DNA of 64,000 nucleotides, from positions 372,001 to 436,000 of the forward strand of contig JAUYVI010000006.1 in the NCBI GenBank assembly GCA_030715195.1, given 5' to 3'. This document shows positions 50,798 to 60,246 of this stretch, piece by piece. Numbering within the stretch: the stretch's first letter is position 1; each line of letters starts with the position of its first letter. The stretch comes from Dongia sedimenti. Lineage in GTDB: Bacteria > Pseudomonadota > Alphaproteobacteria > Dongiales > Dongiaceae. A program made the position numbers and the translations under genes. Under the pieces are notes generated by a model, which was given only the letters and a program-made list of their open reading frames with translations, did not search any database and was not told the origin of the DNA.

Positions 50798-51640
50798 ATG
50801 AGTGATGCTGAGCGGCAGACGCTGCGCCTGCCGGGACCGCTGGTCCTGGTCGGTTGCGGCAAGATGGGCGGCGCCTTGCTGCGCGGCTGGCTGGCGCGTG
50901 GGGTCGATCCACGGCAGGTGACCGCGATCGACATCAACCCGCTCGGGCTGGACGATGTCGAAGCCCAGGGCGTCACCGTCATCACCAAGGCCGCCGAGCT
51001 GCCGGCGGGATTGAAACCGGCGCTGCTGCTGCTGGCGGTGAAGCCGCAATTCATGGACGACGCCCTGCCGGACTACCGGAAGTATGTCGGGCCGGATGCC
51101 ACCTTCCTCTCGATCGCGGCCGGGAAGACGCTGGCCTATTTCAAGGACCGGCTCGGCGCCGCGGCCGAGATCGTGCGCTCCATGCCGAACACGCCGGCGG
51201 CGGTGGGGCGCGGAGTCAGCGTCATCTATCGCGATCCCAAGGTGCGTCCGGAGCGGATCGCGCTCTGCGGCGAGTTGCTGAAGGCCGTGGGCACGGTGGA
51301 GTGGGTCGATGACGAGGACCTGCTGAACGCGGTGACGGCGCTCTCCGGCGGCGGGCCGGCCTACACCTTCCTGCTGATCGAATGCCTGGCCGAGGCGGGG
51401 CGCGCGGCGGGCCTGCCGGCCGAGATGGCGATGCGCCTCGCGCGCGAGACCGTCTCCGGCAGCGGCGAGCTGGCGCGGCTCTCGGAGGAGAGCGCCGCGC
51501 AGCTTCGGGTGAATGTGACCAGCCCCAAGGGCACAACCCTGGAGGCCTTGAACGTGCTGATGGCCCCGGACGGGCTGCAGCCGTTGATGACCAAGGCCAT
51601 CGCGGCGGCGACCCGGCGCTCCCGGGAACTCGCGCAGTAG
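50798..51640 (+). CDS. proC: Pyrroline-5-carboxylate reductase
   Basis: 280 residues; reduces pyrroline-5-carboxylate to proline with NAD(P)H. N-terminal Rossmann motif LVGCGKMGGALLRGWL, AVKPQFMDDAL, IVRSMPNTPAAVGRGVS, and the C-terminal domain ALSGGGPAYTFLLIECLAEA with VTSPKGTTLEAL. It sits in a run of three close plus-strand genes with YbjN and YbaK. Confidence 0.95.
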   Translation: MSDAERQTLRLPGPLVLVGCGKMGGALLRGWLARGVDPRQVTAIDINPLGLDDVEAQGVTVITKAAELPAGLKPALLLLAVKPQFMDDALPDYRKYVGPDATFLSIAAGKTLAYFKDRLGAAAEIVRSMPNTPAAVGRGVSVIYRDPKVRPERIALCGELLKAVGTVEWVDDEDLLNAVTALSGGGPAYTFLLIECLAEAGRAAGLPAEMAMRLARETVSGSGELARLSEESAAQLRVNVTSPKGTTLEALNVLMAPDGLQPLMTKAIAAATRRSRELAQ

Positions 51641-51649
51641 CCTCCCGTT

Positions 51650-52123
51650 ATGTCGAAGGACAGTGTCGATCGGGTGCGTTCTGCCTTGGCGGAGTTGGGC
51701 TTGCTGACTGAGATCAAGGAATTTTCCGCCTCGACCCGGACCTCGGCCGACGCGGCCGCGGCGATCGGTTGCTCGGTCGCGCAGATCGCGAAGTCGCTGG
51801 TGTTCCGGGCCAAGCCTTCGGGCCGCGCCATCCTGGTGATGGCGAGCGGTGCCAACCGGGTCGACGAGAAGAAGCTTGCGGCGGCATTGGGCGAGACGAT
51901 CGGCAAGGCCGATGCCGAGTTCGTGCGGGCCGAAACCGGGTTCGCGATCGGCGGCGTGTCGCCGGTCGGACACGGGATCAAGCTGAAGACCTTCATCGAC
52001 GAAGACCTGATGGTCTTGCCGGAGATCTGGGCGGCCGCGGGTTCGCCCAATTCCGTCTTCAGGCTGACACCGCAAGACCTGCTGCGCGTTACCGAAGGTC
52101 AAATTCTTGCCTTGAAGGCCTGA
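51650..52123 (+). CDS. YbaK/EbsC-type aminoacyl-tRNA deacylase
   Basis: A 157-residue single-domain trans-editing protein of the YbaK/ProX family. Conserved: SADAAAAIGCSVAQIAKSLVFR, LVMASGANRVDEKKL, TGFAIGGVSPVGH and the catalytic-lysine region around IGKADAEFVR. Members clear mischarged tRNA-Pro (Cys or Ala); which substrate is used here is not determinable from sequence. Its stop is 94 bp before the TetR start. Confidence 0.88.
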   Translation: MSKDSVDRVRSALAELGLLTEIKEFSASTRTSADAAAAIGCSVAQIAKSLVFRAKPSGRAILVMASGANRVDEKKLAAALGETIGKADAEFVRAETGFAIGGVSPVGHGIKLKTFIDEDLMVLPEIWAAAGSPNSVFRLTPQDLLRVTEGQILALKA

Positions 52124-52216
52124 TACGCCCCTCTCGGCCTTGATGCAGCGCAGGCGCGGGGCCATAGTTTCCGGTGAAGTCTCGAATCGTGAGACAGCCG
52201 CTTGGGAGGCTCGGAC

Positions 52217-52876
52217 ATGGCTAGACGGGCTGGAGCGAAGAAGACAGCACGCAAGACGGCGCCGAAGGCGGCACCGAAGCGCGCGCGCGCAACGGGCGGC
52301 GATGCCGCGGCTTCGTTGCGGCGGGCGCTGCTGGATCTCGTCGAGACGCAAGGCTGGATCGATCTCTCCTTCGCCGAGATCGCGGAGCAGGCCGGCGTTC
52401 CGATCGCCGAGGCGCATCGGATCTATCCCAGCAAGACCGCGGTGCTGCTCGGGCTGACCCGGGCGATCGACGAGCGGATCCTGAACAGCCTCGCGGACGA
52501 TCCGCTGGAAGGATCGGCCAAGGACCGGCTGTTCGACATCGTCATGCGGCGCTTCGATGTGCTCAAGAGCGATCGCAGCGCCTATCGCCGGCTGATGCGG
52601 CAGTTGCCGGTGACGCCGAATGCCTTCGCGGCACTGCTCTGCCAGTTGCGGCGATCCTTGGCCCTCACCTTGGAAGCGGCGGGAATCAGCGCCAGCGGCT
52701 TGAAGGGTGCGCTGCGCCTGAAGGGTCTGCTCGCGATCTATGTCGCGGGCTTGCGGGTCTTTGCCAATGACGAAAGCGAGGATCTCGCCAAGACCATGGC
52801 CGAGATCGACAAGCGCCTCGGCCAGGCAGAGCGTCTCTCGGAGATGCTGCAGCGCCGGAGGCCGGAAGCGGCCTAG
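52217..52876 (+). CDS. TetR family transcriptional regulator
   Basis: 219 residues. A Lys/Ala/Arg-rich tail (1-25) precedes the HTH at about 32-78 (LRRALLDLVETQGWIDLSFAEIAEQAG, then IYPSKTAVLLGL). The all-helical ligand-binding region follows and is poorly conserved. Start ATG 52217. It converges with the DeoR gene; the two stop codons share CTAG at 52873-52876. Target genes unknown. Confidence 0.78.
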   Translation: MARRAGAKKTARKTAPKAAPKRARATGGDAAASLRRALLDLVETQGWIDLSFAEIAEQAGVPIAEAHRIYPSKTAVLLGLTRAIDERILNSLADDPLEGSAKDRLFDIVMRRFDVLKSDRSAYRRLMRQLPVTPNAFAALLCQLRRSLALTLEAAGISASGLKGALRLKGLLAIYVAGLRVFANDESEDLAKTMAEIDKRLGQAERLSEMLQRRRPEAA

Positions 52877-53682
52877 GCGACCACCAGCTGCACGCCCGCG
52901 GTCCGCAACGCATCGGCGAGGTGCGTCGGCGGGGCGATCTCGGTCACCACGACATGGACCTGGCTGAGCTCGCAGATGCGCGCCATGGCGCGGTGATCGA
53001 ATTTCGATGAATCGCAGAGCGCCACCACCTGCCGCGCGCGCTCGATGAAGGCGCGTTTCACGTCGCTGTCCTCCAGCGAATAATCGTAGAAGCCGCCTTC
53101 GATCACGCCGGAGACGCCGATGAAGGCGCGGTCCACATAGTAGTTGCGCGCCTGCTCGGTGGCGGCGGTGCCGATCACCGACATTTCCGGCCCGCGCAAC
53201 TGGCCGCCGAGCAGATAGACCGGGCTCGGGCCGCCGCTCAAGGTCATCGCCGCCGGAAGGTTATTGGTGAGGAATTTGAGATCGGGGCGGCCGACCAGCT
53301 CCTTGGCCAGAGCGAGCACCGAGGTGCCGACATCGAGCGCGACGGTTTCGTTCGGGCCGATCAGGCCGGCGGCCGCGACGGCGATCTTCGACTTCGCGCC
53401 CGCCTGGCGGCGGCGGCGCTGGTCGAAGACCGGCTCGACCGCGTCGAAGACTTCGAGCCGGCGGCCCTGGATCGCAATCGCGCCACCATGGGTTCGGGTC
53501 AGCACGCCGCGCGCTTCCAGGATTTCGAGGTCGCGGCGGATCGTCATGCTGGAGACGCCCATGCGCTCGGCCGCCTCGGCAACCGAGAGGAATCCGTTGC
53601 GGGTCAGCATCTCCATCAGCCGCGCTTGCCTAGCGCCGGCCGGAAGACGGCTTTCGGGGGCCAAACTCCGATCGTCCAGCAT
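52873..53682 (-). CDS. DeoR/GlpR family repressor of the carbohydrate cluster
   Basis: 269 residues. N-terminal winged HTH (RQARLMEMLTRNGFLSVAEAA, VSSMTIRRDLEILEARGVLTRTHGG) and a C-terminal sugar-phosphate sensor of the DeoRC type (NETVALDVGTSVLALAKEL, LTNNLPAAMTLSG, GGFYDYSLEDSDVKRAFIERA). It is divergent from the ABC/kinase operon and separated by 126 bp with repeated GTTCAC motifs, so it probably represses that operon and senses a phosphorylated intermediate. ATG 53682 with AAGG upstream. Confidence 0.9.
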   Translation of the reverse strand: MLDDRSLAPESRLPAGARQARLMEMLTRNGFLSVAEAAERMGVSSMTIRRDLEILEARGVLTRTHGGAIAIQGRRLEVFDAVEPVFDQRRRRQAGAKSKIAVAAAGLIGPNETVALDVGTSVLALAKELVGRPDLKFLTNNLPAAMTLSGGPSPVYLLGGQLRGPEMSVIGTAATEQARNYYVDRAFIGVSGVIEGGFYDYSLEDSDVKRAFIERARQVVALCDSSKFDHRAMARICELSQVHVVVTEIAPPTHLADALRTAGVQLVVA

Positions 53683-53704
53683 CCGGACCTTATAACACAA
53701 AATG

Positions 53705-53741
53705 GTTCACGCAATGTGCGAATTTGTTCACTATTGCACAT
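53705..53741. promoter_or_regulatory. Candidate DeoR operator (tandem GTTCAC motifs with dyad)
   Basis: GTTCAC occurs at 53705-53710 and 53726-53731, exactly 21 bp apart (two helical turns). ATGTGC at 53714 and GCACAT at 53736 form an inverted repeat around the second copy. The site lies in the gap between the divergent DeoR gene and its presumed target operon. Confidence 0.5.
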
Positions 53742-53808
53742 GATTCAGCGCAATGCGAAGATCGGCGCCAAGAACCAAAATTCAGCTCGGCAGGGCGGGG
53801 ACAGGGCA

Positions 53809-54936
53809 TTGGCGTCGATCGCGCTTCAGGACGTATCCAAGACCTACGGCAAAGTGACCGCGGTCGCGGACGTGTCGCTGCAGGTCAATGACGGCGAGTT
53901 CATGATCCTGCTCGGCCCTTCGGGCTGCGGGAAATCGACCGTGCTGCGGATGATCGCCGGGCTGGAGAGCGTCAGCAGCGGCGAGGTCTTCATCGGCGAC
54001 GCCATGGTCAACGACATGGCGCCCAAGGATCGCAACGTCGCCGTCGTGTTCCAGTCCTACGCGCTCTATCCGCACATGTCGGTCGGGCAGAATCTCGCCT
54101 TCGGCCTGAAGATGCATGACATGCCGCGCGCGGAGATCGAGCAGCGGGTGCGCCGCGTCGCGCAGATGCTGGGAATCGACGAACTGCTCGACCGGAGGCC
54201 GGCCGCCTTGTCCGGCGGACAGCGCCAGCGGGTGGCGCTCGGCCGCGCTTTGGTGCGCGACCCGGTCGCCTTCCTGCTGGACGAGCCCTTATCCAATCTC
54301 GACGCGCAGCTTCGCAACGACATGCGGCTCGAACTGGTGAAGCTCCACCGCAGCCTCGGCCGGACCGTGGTGCATGTAACCCACGACCAGGTCGAAGCCA
54401 TGACCATGGGCGAGCGGATCTGCATCCTGCGCAAGGGCCGGGTCGAGCAGATCGGCGCGCCGCTCGACGTCTATCGACATCCGGCCAATACCTTCGTCGC
54501 CGGCTTCCTGGCGAGCCCGCCGATGAATCTCATTCCCTGCCAGGTCGCGACCGCCGACGGCACCAAGCGCGAGGATGGCGCGCTGTTCATCGAGGCGGGA
54601 TCGGTGCGGCTGCGGGTGCCGACGCCCTATACGCCGGCCTATCGCACCTACAACGCCCAGGCCGCGATCTTCGGCATCCGGCCGGAGGATGTGCATGCCG
54701 AGCCGAGCGACCCCGGCTGGCAGGCGATCGACGTCGAGGTAGTCGCGGTGGAGACGCTGGGCGCGGAAGTCGTGCTGATCGCCGGCATCCCGGGCCTCGA
54801 AGGGGTCGAGTTCGCCGCCCGGCTCGGCCGCCACTACCGCGCGCCGATCGGCAGCATGCAGCGCCTCTATCTGGATCTCGCAGAGATGCATTTGTTCGAT
54901 CCGCGCACGACCATGGCCGTGCCGCGGGATATGTGA
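53809..54936 (+). CDS. Carbohydrate ABC transporter ATP-binding protein (MalK/UgpC type)
   Basis: 375 residues. Walker A GPSGCGKST at 36-44, Q-loop Gln82, signature LSGGQ at 134-138, Walker B LLDEP, and the H-loop in VHVTHDQ. A C-terminal TOBE/MalK-type regulatory region follows (IFGIRPEDVHAEP). TTG start at 53809 with GGGGACAGG just upstream; an ATG at 53740 would place translation inside the candidate operator. First gene of the operon. Confidence 0.9.
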   Translation: MASIALQDVSKTYGKVTAVADVSLQVNDGEFMILLGPSGCGKSTVLRMIAGLESVSSGEVFIGDAMVNDMAPKDRNVAVVFQSYALYPHMSVGQNLAFGLKMHDMPRAEIEQRVRRVAQMLGIDELLDRRPAALSGGQRQRVALGRALVRDPVAFLLDEPLSNLDAQLRNDMRLELVKLHRSLGRTVVHVTHDQVEAMTMGERICILRKGRVEQIGAPLDVYRHPANTFVAGFLASPPMNLIPCQVATADGTKREDGALFIEAGSVRLRVPTPYTPAYRTYNAQAAIFGIRPEDVHAEPSDPGWQAIDVEVVAVETLGAEVVLIAGIPGLEGVEFAARLGRHYRAPIGSMQRLYLDLAEMHLFDPRTTMAVPRDM

Positions 54937-54953
54937 AGCGTCAGGAGTTGAAC

Positions 54954-55751
54954 ATGATCAAAGAGACCTTCGGCAGCGTGAAGCCCATCATCGCCATGGT
55001 GCATTTCCCGCCGCTGCCCGGTTCGCCGCTGTATGACGCGAAGCGCGGCATGAACTGGATCGTCGAATCCGCGTCCAAGGATATCGCCGCCCTGCAGAAG
55101 GGCGGCGTCGATGCGGTCATGTTCGGCAACGAGGGCGACCGGCCCTACATCCTGAAGGCGACGCCGGAATCCTTGAGCGCCTACTCGGCCGCGGTGATGG
55201 CACTGAAGTCCGAGATCAAGGTGCCGTTCGGCGTCAACTATCTCTGGGATCCCGTGGCGACCGTCGCGGTGGCGGTGGCCACCGGCGCCAGGTTCGGCCG
55301 CGAGATCATGACCGGGGTCTATGATTCCGACATGGGCATCTGGGCGCCGGATTGCGCCGGTGCGGTGCGCCTCAGGCACAATCTCGGCCGCGACGACATC
55401 AAGCTCATGTACAACATCAACGCCGAGTTCGCCTCGCCGATGGGCACGCGCACGCTTGCGCAACGGGCCAAGAGCGCGGTCTTCGCCTCGCTGGCGGATA
55501 TCGTCCTGGTTTCCGGCGTGATGACCGGCGAGGCGACCGAGACCAGCGACTTGAAATCCGTGAAGGACGTGCTGCCGAACACGCCGGTCTTCGCCAATAC
55601 CGGCGTGAACATCGACAATGTGCAGGACATCCTCGCGATCGGCGACGGCGTGATCATCGGCACCCATTTCAAGGTGGACGGCGATACCTGGAAAGCGGTC
55701 GACGGCGACCGCGTGAAGCGCTTCATGGACAAGGTGCGGACGCTCCGGTGA
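54954..55751 (+). CDS. BtpA/SgcQ family protein
   Basis: A 265-residue TIM-barrel-like protein. Family stretches: IIAMVHFPPLPGSPLYD at the N-terminus, DIAALQKGGVDAVMFGNEGDRPY, FGVNYLWDPVATVAVA, and VLVSGVMTGEATETSDLKSV with NTGVNIDNVQDIL near the end. The family (BtpA, SgcQ) has no established reaction; related barrels are aldolases or epimerases. AGGAG precedes ATG 54954. Its stop overlaps the kinase GTG start. The operon points to a step on a phosphorylated or keto intermediate (inference). Confidence 0.88.
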   Translation: MIKETFGSVKPIIAMVHFPPLPGSPLYDAKRGMNWIVESASKDIAALQKGGVDAVMFGNEGDRPYILKATPESLSAYSAAVMALKSEIKVPFGVNYLWDPVATVAVAVATGARFGREIMTGVYDSDMGIWAPDCAGAVRLRHNLGRDDIKLMYNINAEFASPMGTRTLAQRAKSAVFASLADIVLVSGVMTGEATETSDLKSVKDVLPNTPVFANTGVNIDNVQDILAIGDGVIIGTHFKVDGDTWKAVDGDRVKRFMDKVRTLR

Positions 55752-57292
55752 TCTTCCTCGGCCTCGACATCGGCACGACTTCGACCGCCGCCATCCTGAT
55801 CGATGCGGCGGGCGCGACGCTGGCGCAGGCCGAGCGGCCGAGCGAGCTCGTCTCGCGCCATGCCAACTGGGCCGAGGAGGATCCGGCACTCTGGTGGTCG
55901 AATTGCTGCGCGCTGGTCGCCGACCTGATCAAGGCGGCGGGGATTTCCGCGGACCGGATCGCGGCGGTCGGCGTCACCGGCATGGTCCCGGCCGTCATCC
56001 TCCTCGACCAGGAGGGTGCCGTGCTGCGGCCGAGCATGCAGCAGAACGATGCGCGCGCCACGCGCGAGATCGAGGCGATGCAGGCGCGCTTCGACGCCAA
56101 GCGCTTCTTCGCCCTCACCGGCGGCAGCATCAACCAGCAGGTCGTGGCGCCCAAGCTGCGCTGGGTTGAACGCCATGAGCCCGACGTCTTCGCGAAGATC
56201 GCCACGGTGTTCGGATCCTACGATTACATTGCCTATCGCCTGACCGGTATGCGCTCGATCGAGCACAATTGGGCGCTGGAATCCGGGCTAATGGATTTCG
56301 CCAGCCGCAAGTTCGCGCCCGAACTGGTCGCCGAGGCGGGAATCTCGGCGACGGCGCTGCCGCCGATCCATCGTTCTCAAGAGATCATCGGCAGCGTCAC
56401 CGAAGCGGCCGCCAAGGCCACCGGGCTGAAGGCTGGCACGCCGGTCATCGCGGGTTGCGCCGATCACGTGGTCTCGGCCTATGTCGCGGGTGCCGCGCGG
56501 GACGGCGACCTGGTGCTGAAATTCGGCGGGGCCGGCGACATCCTGCTCTCGACCGCGAAACCGGCCACCGATCCCCGGCTGTTCATCGACTATCACATCC
56601 TGCCCGACCATTATTTCAGCAACGGCTGCACGGCGGCGAGCGGCAGCCTGTTGAACTGGATCGTGCGCGAGCTCGCCGGCGGCGAAGTGGCGAAAGCCAA
56701 GGCCGCCGGGCTGTCGATTCATGCGCACCTGGATCGATTGGCGGCCGAGGTGCCGGCGGGATCCGAAGGCGTGGTGCTGCTGCCCTATTTCCTCGGCGAA
56801 AAAACACCGCTGCACGATCCGCATGCGCGCGGCACCATCGTCGGCCTCGGCCTGCATCACAAGCTGCCGCATGTCTGGCGCGCGGCGCTCGAGGGCGTGA
56901 TCTTCGGCTTCCGGAATCATGTCGACGTGTTCCACGAGATGGGGCTCGGCGTGAACCGCGTCTTCGCTTGCGACGGCGGCGCGGCCAGCGATCTCTGGCT
57001 GCAGATCGCCGCAGATACCTTGGGCGTGCCGGTGACGAGGATCGACAAGCATCCGGGCTCCTGTCTAGGCGCGGCCTATGTCGCCGGCCACGGCATCGGC
57101 GCTTTCACAGAACTGGCCGGTGTCAGCCGCTATGTTGCGGCGGGCAGGGTGTTCCGGCCCGACGCTGCGCGAAAAGCCGTATACGACAATGCGTACCGGA
57201 ACTTCCGCGAAATCTATGAGCGGCTGAAGACGCTCTATCCCCGGCTCGATCCGGCGGCGACCGAAACGATGAAGACAGGAACCGCAGCATGA
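55748..57292 (+). CDS. FGGY family carbohydrate kinase
   Basis: 514 residues with the actin-like ATPase fold. N-terminal LGLDIGTTSTAAILIDAAG, then VGVTGMVPAVILLD; the catalytic Asp lies in IAGCADHVVSAYVAGA; the C-terminal ATP loop is ACDGGAASDLWLQIAADTLG. GTG at 55748 overlaps the BtpA stop (GTGA). Family members phosphorylate xylulose, ribulose, glycerol, erythritol and others. The substrate here is unknown. Confidence 0.9.
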   Translation: MIFLGLDIGTTSTAAILIDAAGATLAQAERPSELVSRHANWAEEDPALWWSNCCALVADLIKAAGISADRIAAVGVTGMVPAVILLDQEGAVLRPSMQQNDARATREIEAMQARFDAKRFFALTGGSINQQVVAPKLRWVERHEPDVFAKIATVFGSYDYIAYRLTGMRSIEHNWALESGLMDFASRKFAPELVAEAGISATALPPIHRSQEIIGSVTEAAAKATGLKAGTPVIAGCADHVVSAYVAGAARDGDLVLKFGGAGDILLSTAKPATDPRLFIDYHILPDHYFSNGCTAASGSLLNWIVRELAGGEVAKAKAAGLSIHAHLDRLAAEVPAGSEGVVLLPYFLGEKTPLHDPHARGTIVGLGLHHKLPHVWRAALEGVIFGFRNHVDVFHEMGLGVNRVFACDGGAASDLWLQIAADTLGVPVTRIDKHPGSCLGAAYVAGHGIGAFTELAGVSRYVAAGRVFRPDAARKAVYDNAYRNFREIYERLKTLYPRLDPAATETMKTGTAA

Positions 57293-58071
57293 ACCACGTG
57301 AAGCTCCTCGATGGCAAGTCGGCGCTGGTGACCGGCGCTGCCTCGGGCATCGGTCAGGCGATCGTGAAAGCGCTCGCCGGGGCCGGGGCGTGGGTTGCGG
57401 TCACCGACAAGAACGGCGCGGCTGCCGCGGCGCTCGCCAAGGAAATCGGCAAGGACGCGATCTCGGCCGAACTCGACGTGACCGATGCCGCGGCGACGGC
57501 CAAGGTGTTCGAGCAGGCGGAAGCGGCGTTCGGGCGCATCGACATGGTCTGCGCCAATGCCGGCATCTCGACCATGAATGCCACGGTGGACTTGACCGAG
57601 GCGGAGTGGGATTCCAACATGGACGTCAACGCCAAGGGCGTGTTCCTGACCAATCAGGCCGCGGTGCGGCGCTGGCTGGCGGCCGGCCACAAGGGTGTCA
57701 TCGTCAACACCGCCTCGCTGGCCGGCAAGCTCGGCGCCCCGCTGCTCGCCCATTATTCCGCCAGCAAGTTTGCCGTGGTCGGCTTCACCCAGGCGCTGGC
57801 GCGCGAGATGGGTCCGCATGGCATCCGCGTGAACTGCGTCTGCCCGGGCTTCGTCAAGACCAGCATGCAGGAGCGCGAGGTGGTCTGGGAGGCCAAGCTC
57901 CGCGGCATGGATCCGGACGCCGTGCGCAAGGAATACGTTTTGCTGACGCCGCTCGGCCGATTGCAGGAGGCGGAGGACGTCGCCGATATCGTGCTGTTCC
58001 TGGCAAGCGATCTCTCGCGGTTTCTGACCGGCGAGGCGATCAATGCCAGCGGCGGCGTGACGATGGATTGA
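57289..58071 (+). CDS. SDR family dehydrogenase of the carbohydrate cluster
   Basis: 260 residues. Cofactor motif TGAASGIG at 15-22, NAG in CANAGIS, catalytic Ser in NTASLAG and YSASK, then PGFVKTSM. The start of its ATG overlaps the kinase stop by 4 bp. Sugar-alcohol or ketose oxidoreductase is the likely role: either oxidising the imported polyol before phosphorylation or reducing a ketose. Confidence 0.9.
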   Translation: MNHVKLLDGKSALVTGAASGIGQAIVKALAGAGAWVAVTDKNGAAAAALAKEIGKDAISAELDVTDAAATAKVFEQAEAAFGRIDMVCANAGISTMNATVDLTEAEWDSNMDVNAKGVFLTNQAAVRRWLAAGHKGVIVNTASLAGKLGAPLLAHYSASKFAVVGFTQALAREMGPHGIRVNCVCPGFVKTSMQEREVVWEAKLRGMDPDAVRKEYVLLTPLGRLQEAEDVADIVLFLASDLSRFLTGEAINASGGVTMD

Positions 58072-58079
58072 GGCGGGAA

Positions 58080-58901
58080 ATGGCGACACGCACCAGAGAG
58101 CGGCGCGGCAGCATCGTCACCCATGCGGTGTTGGCGTTGTTCTCGCTCTACATCGCGCTGCCGCCGCTTTGGGTGCTGCGCACCAGCTTCGTGCCGGAGG
58201 CGCAGTCCTACAGCATCGACCTGATGCCGGCCTTCACGCTCGACAACTACGTGAAGCTGCTGGTGAAGGACAAGTTCTGGCTGGCCTATGCGGACAGCCT
58301 TGCCGCGGCGACGATCTCGACCCTGCTGGCGCTGCCGCTCGCCGCCATGGCGGGCTATGCCTTCGCGCGCTACCGCACCGGCGGCAATGCCAGCCGCTTC
58401 GTGATCCTGGCGACGCAGATGCTGCCCCCCGTCGCGATCGTGCTGCCGGTCTTCACCTTGTTCCGCATGTTCGACCTGACCAACTCGGTCAGCGGGCTGG
58501 TGCTCGCTTATGCCGCATTGAACCTGCCGTTCCTGACCTGGATCCTGATGGGGTTCTTCGAAGGCGTGCCGGTGGAGCTGGAATGGGCCGCCATGGTCGA
58601 CGGCGCGACGGTCTGGCGGGCGTTCTGGCGGATCGTGCTGCCGGTCTCGCTGCCGGGCCTCGCCGCGGCGTCGGTGCTCGGCTTCATCCTCGCCTGGAAC
58701 GAGTTTCTGTTCGCGCTGGTGCTGACCGGCCCGGACACGGCGACGATTCCCGTGCAGCTCGCCAGCCTGCAGTCGCAGAACGGCGTGCAGATCGCCGAAG
58801 TCTCCGCGGGCGTCGTGCTCGGCGTCGTGCCGCTGTTGATCGCATCGCGGTTTATCCAACGTTATCTGGTGCGCGGCCTCACCTTCGGGGCCATCAAGTA
58901 G
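58080..58901 (+). CDS. Carbohydrate ABC transporter permease (MalG type)
   Basis: A 273-residue permease with six helices. The EAA loop is EWAAMVDGATVWRAFWRIVLPVSLPG, given here as its core DGATVWRAFWRIVLP. The N-terminal TNYVK-like segment (TLDNYVKLL) is typical of MalG. It lies 8 bp after the SDR gene, with GAGGCGGG before the ATG at 58080. Confidence 0.92.
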   Translation: MATRTRERRGSIVTHAVLALFSLYIALPPLWVLRTSFVPEAQSYSIDLMPAFTLDNYVKLLVKDKFWLAYADSLAAATISTLLALPLAAMAGYAFARYRTGGNASRFVILATQMLPPVAIVLPVFTLFRMFDLTNSVSGLVLAYAALNLPFLTWILMGFFEGVPVELEWAAMVDGATVWRAFWRIVLPVSLPGLAAASVLGFILAWNEFLFALVLTGPDTATIPVQLASLQSQNGVQIAEVSAGVVLGVVPLLIASRFIQRYLVRGLTFGAIK

Positions 58902-58917
58902 AACAGGGAGAGAAGAA

Positions 58918-60207
58918 ATGACCAGGCAAATGCTTTCGACCATGCTGGCAAGTGCGTCCGCGGTGGCGCTGCTCTTGGGTGCCCAGGCCGCCCATGCGGA
59001 GGATCTCAAGCTCACCGCGCTGATGGAGGATGTGCCGGAGACGCATATCATCGAGGCGCTGCTGCCGGAGTTCACCAAGGCGACCGGCATCACCGTCGAG
59101 TTCCAGAAGCTGGCCTATCCGGACATGCATCAGAAGCTGGTGACCCAGCTGATCAGCAACAAGAGCGCCTACAACGTGCTGGAGGTGGACTTCCTCTGGG
59201 CCGGCGAGTTCCCGGAGGCGGGCTGGCTCGCCGAATTGCAGCCCTTCGTGGACAAGACCAATTTCGACCTGAAGCCCTTCATCCCTTCGATGATGGACCT
59301 GGTCGGCAGGCACAAGGACACGCTCTATCTCATTCCCATGTACAACTACTCCATGGGTCTCATCTACCGCACCGATCTCCTCGCGGATGCCAAGCTGAAG
59401 GAAGCCTATAAGAAGGAGACCGGCAAGGATCTGGCGCTGCCGGCGACGCTCGCCGACTATGTCGCGATCTCCAAGTTCATGAAGAAGAATGCCGGGGTCG
59501 AGGGCGCCGCCATGCAGTCGCAGCGCGGCGATCCCAACAGCATGGAGTTCTCCAACTATCTGTTCGCCAATGGCGGCCAGTATCTTTCGGCCGACGGCCA
59601 TGTGGCGCTGGACAGTCCGGAAGCGGTGAAGGCGCTGGAGCTCTATGTCGACAACATCCAGCACGGCGCGCAGAAGGGCGCACTGTCGGCGACGCTCGAC
59701 GACACCTTCCGCCTGATGTGCGACGGCAAGGCGTTCAGCATGGTGACCTATTGGTGGATGCTGCCGCAGATCGACAACAAGGAATCCTGCCCGAACGCCG
59801 CCGGCAAGGTCGCCCTCACGGTCATGCCCGGCGGCCATGGCGAGAGCGGCGGCTGGGGCTGGGGCATCGCGAAGAACCAGAGCGCCGAGCTGCAGGACGC
59901 TTCCTGGAAGTTCATCGCCTGGGTCCAGAGCAAGGAAATCTCGATCAAGCGTGCGATGCAGGGCCACGCGCCGACCCGTTCCGACGTCTTCGAGGATGCA
60001 GGCGTGCTGGCGAAGTATCCCTATTACAAGCAGGCACTGGAAGTGGTGGCGAGCGGCATGTCGTTCCCGATCTTCACCTATTCGGCCCAGTATGAGGACG
60101 TGCTGGGGCGGCAGCTTTCGCTCGCCGGCTCGGGCGACGTGAAGCCGGCGACCGCGATCAAGGCGGCCGCCAGCGGGCTGGATGAGCTGATGAAGAAGGC
60201 GCAGTAG
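58918..60207 (+). CDS. Extracellular carbohydrate-binding protein
   Basis: 429 residues, with a signal peptide ending AAHA near residue 22. Family 1 solute-binding protein: LPEFTKATGITVEFQKLAYPDMHQKL, then VLEVDFLWAGEFPEAGWLAEL, PMYNYSMGLIYRTDLL and GWGWGIAKN. It delivers a carbohydrate or polyol to the two permeases. Its 3' side carries a 10-bp hairpin before the second permease gene, as in other binding-protein operons. Confidence 0.92.
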   Translation: MTRQMLSTMLASASAVALLLGAQAAHAEDLKLTALMEDVPETHIIEALLPEFTKATGITVEFQKLAYPDMHQKLVTQLISNKSAYNVLEVDFLWAGEFPEAGWLAELQPFVDKTNFDLKPFIPSMMDLVGRHKDTLYLIPMYNYSMGLIYRTDLLADAKLKEAYKKETGKDLALPATLADYVAISKFMKKNAGVEGAAMQSQRGDPNSMEFSNYLFANGGQYLSADGHVALDSPEAVKALELYVDNIQHGAQKGALSATLDDTFRLMCDGKAFSMVTYWWMLPQIDNKESCPNAAGKVALTVMPGGHGESGGWGWGIAKNQSAELQDASWKFIAWVQSKEISIKRAMQGHAPTRSDVFEDAGVLAKYPYYKQALEVVASGMSFPIFTYSAQYEDVLGRQLSLAGSGDVKPATAIKAAASGLDELMKKAQ

Positions 60208-60246
60208 GGCGGAGGATGCTCTTCCGTCATGACAGGTTCGATCGTC

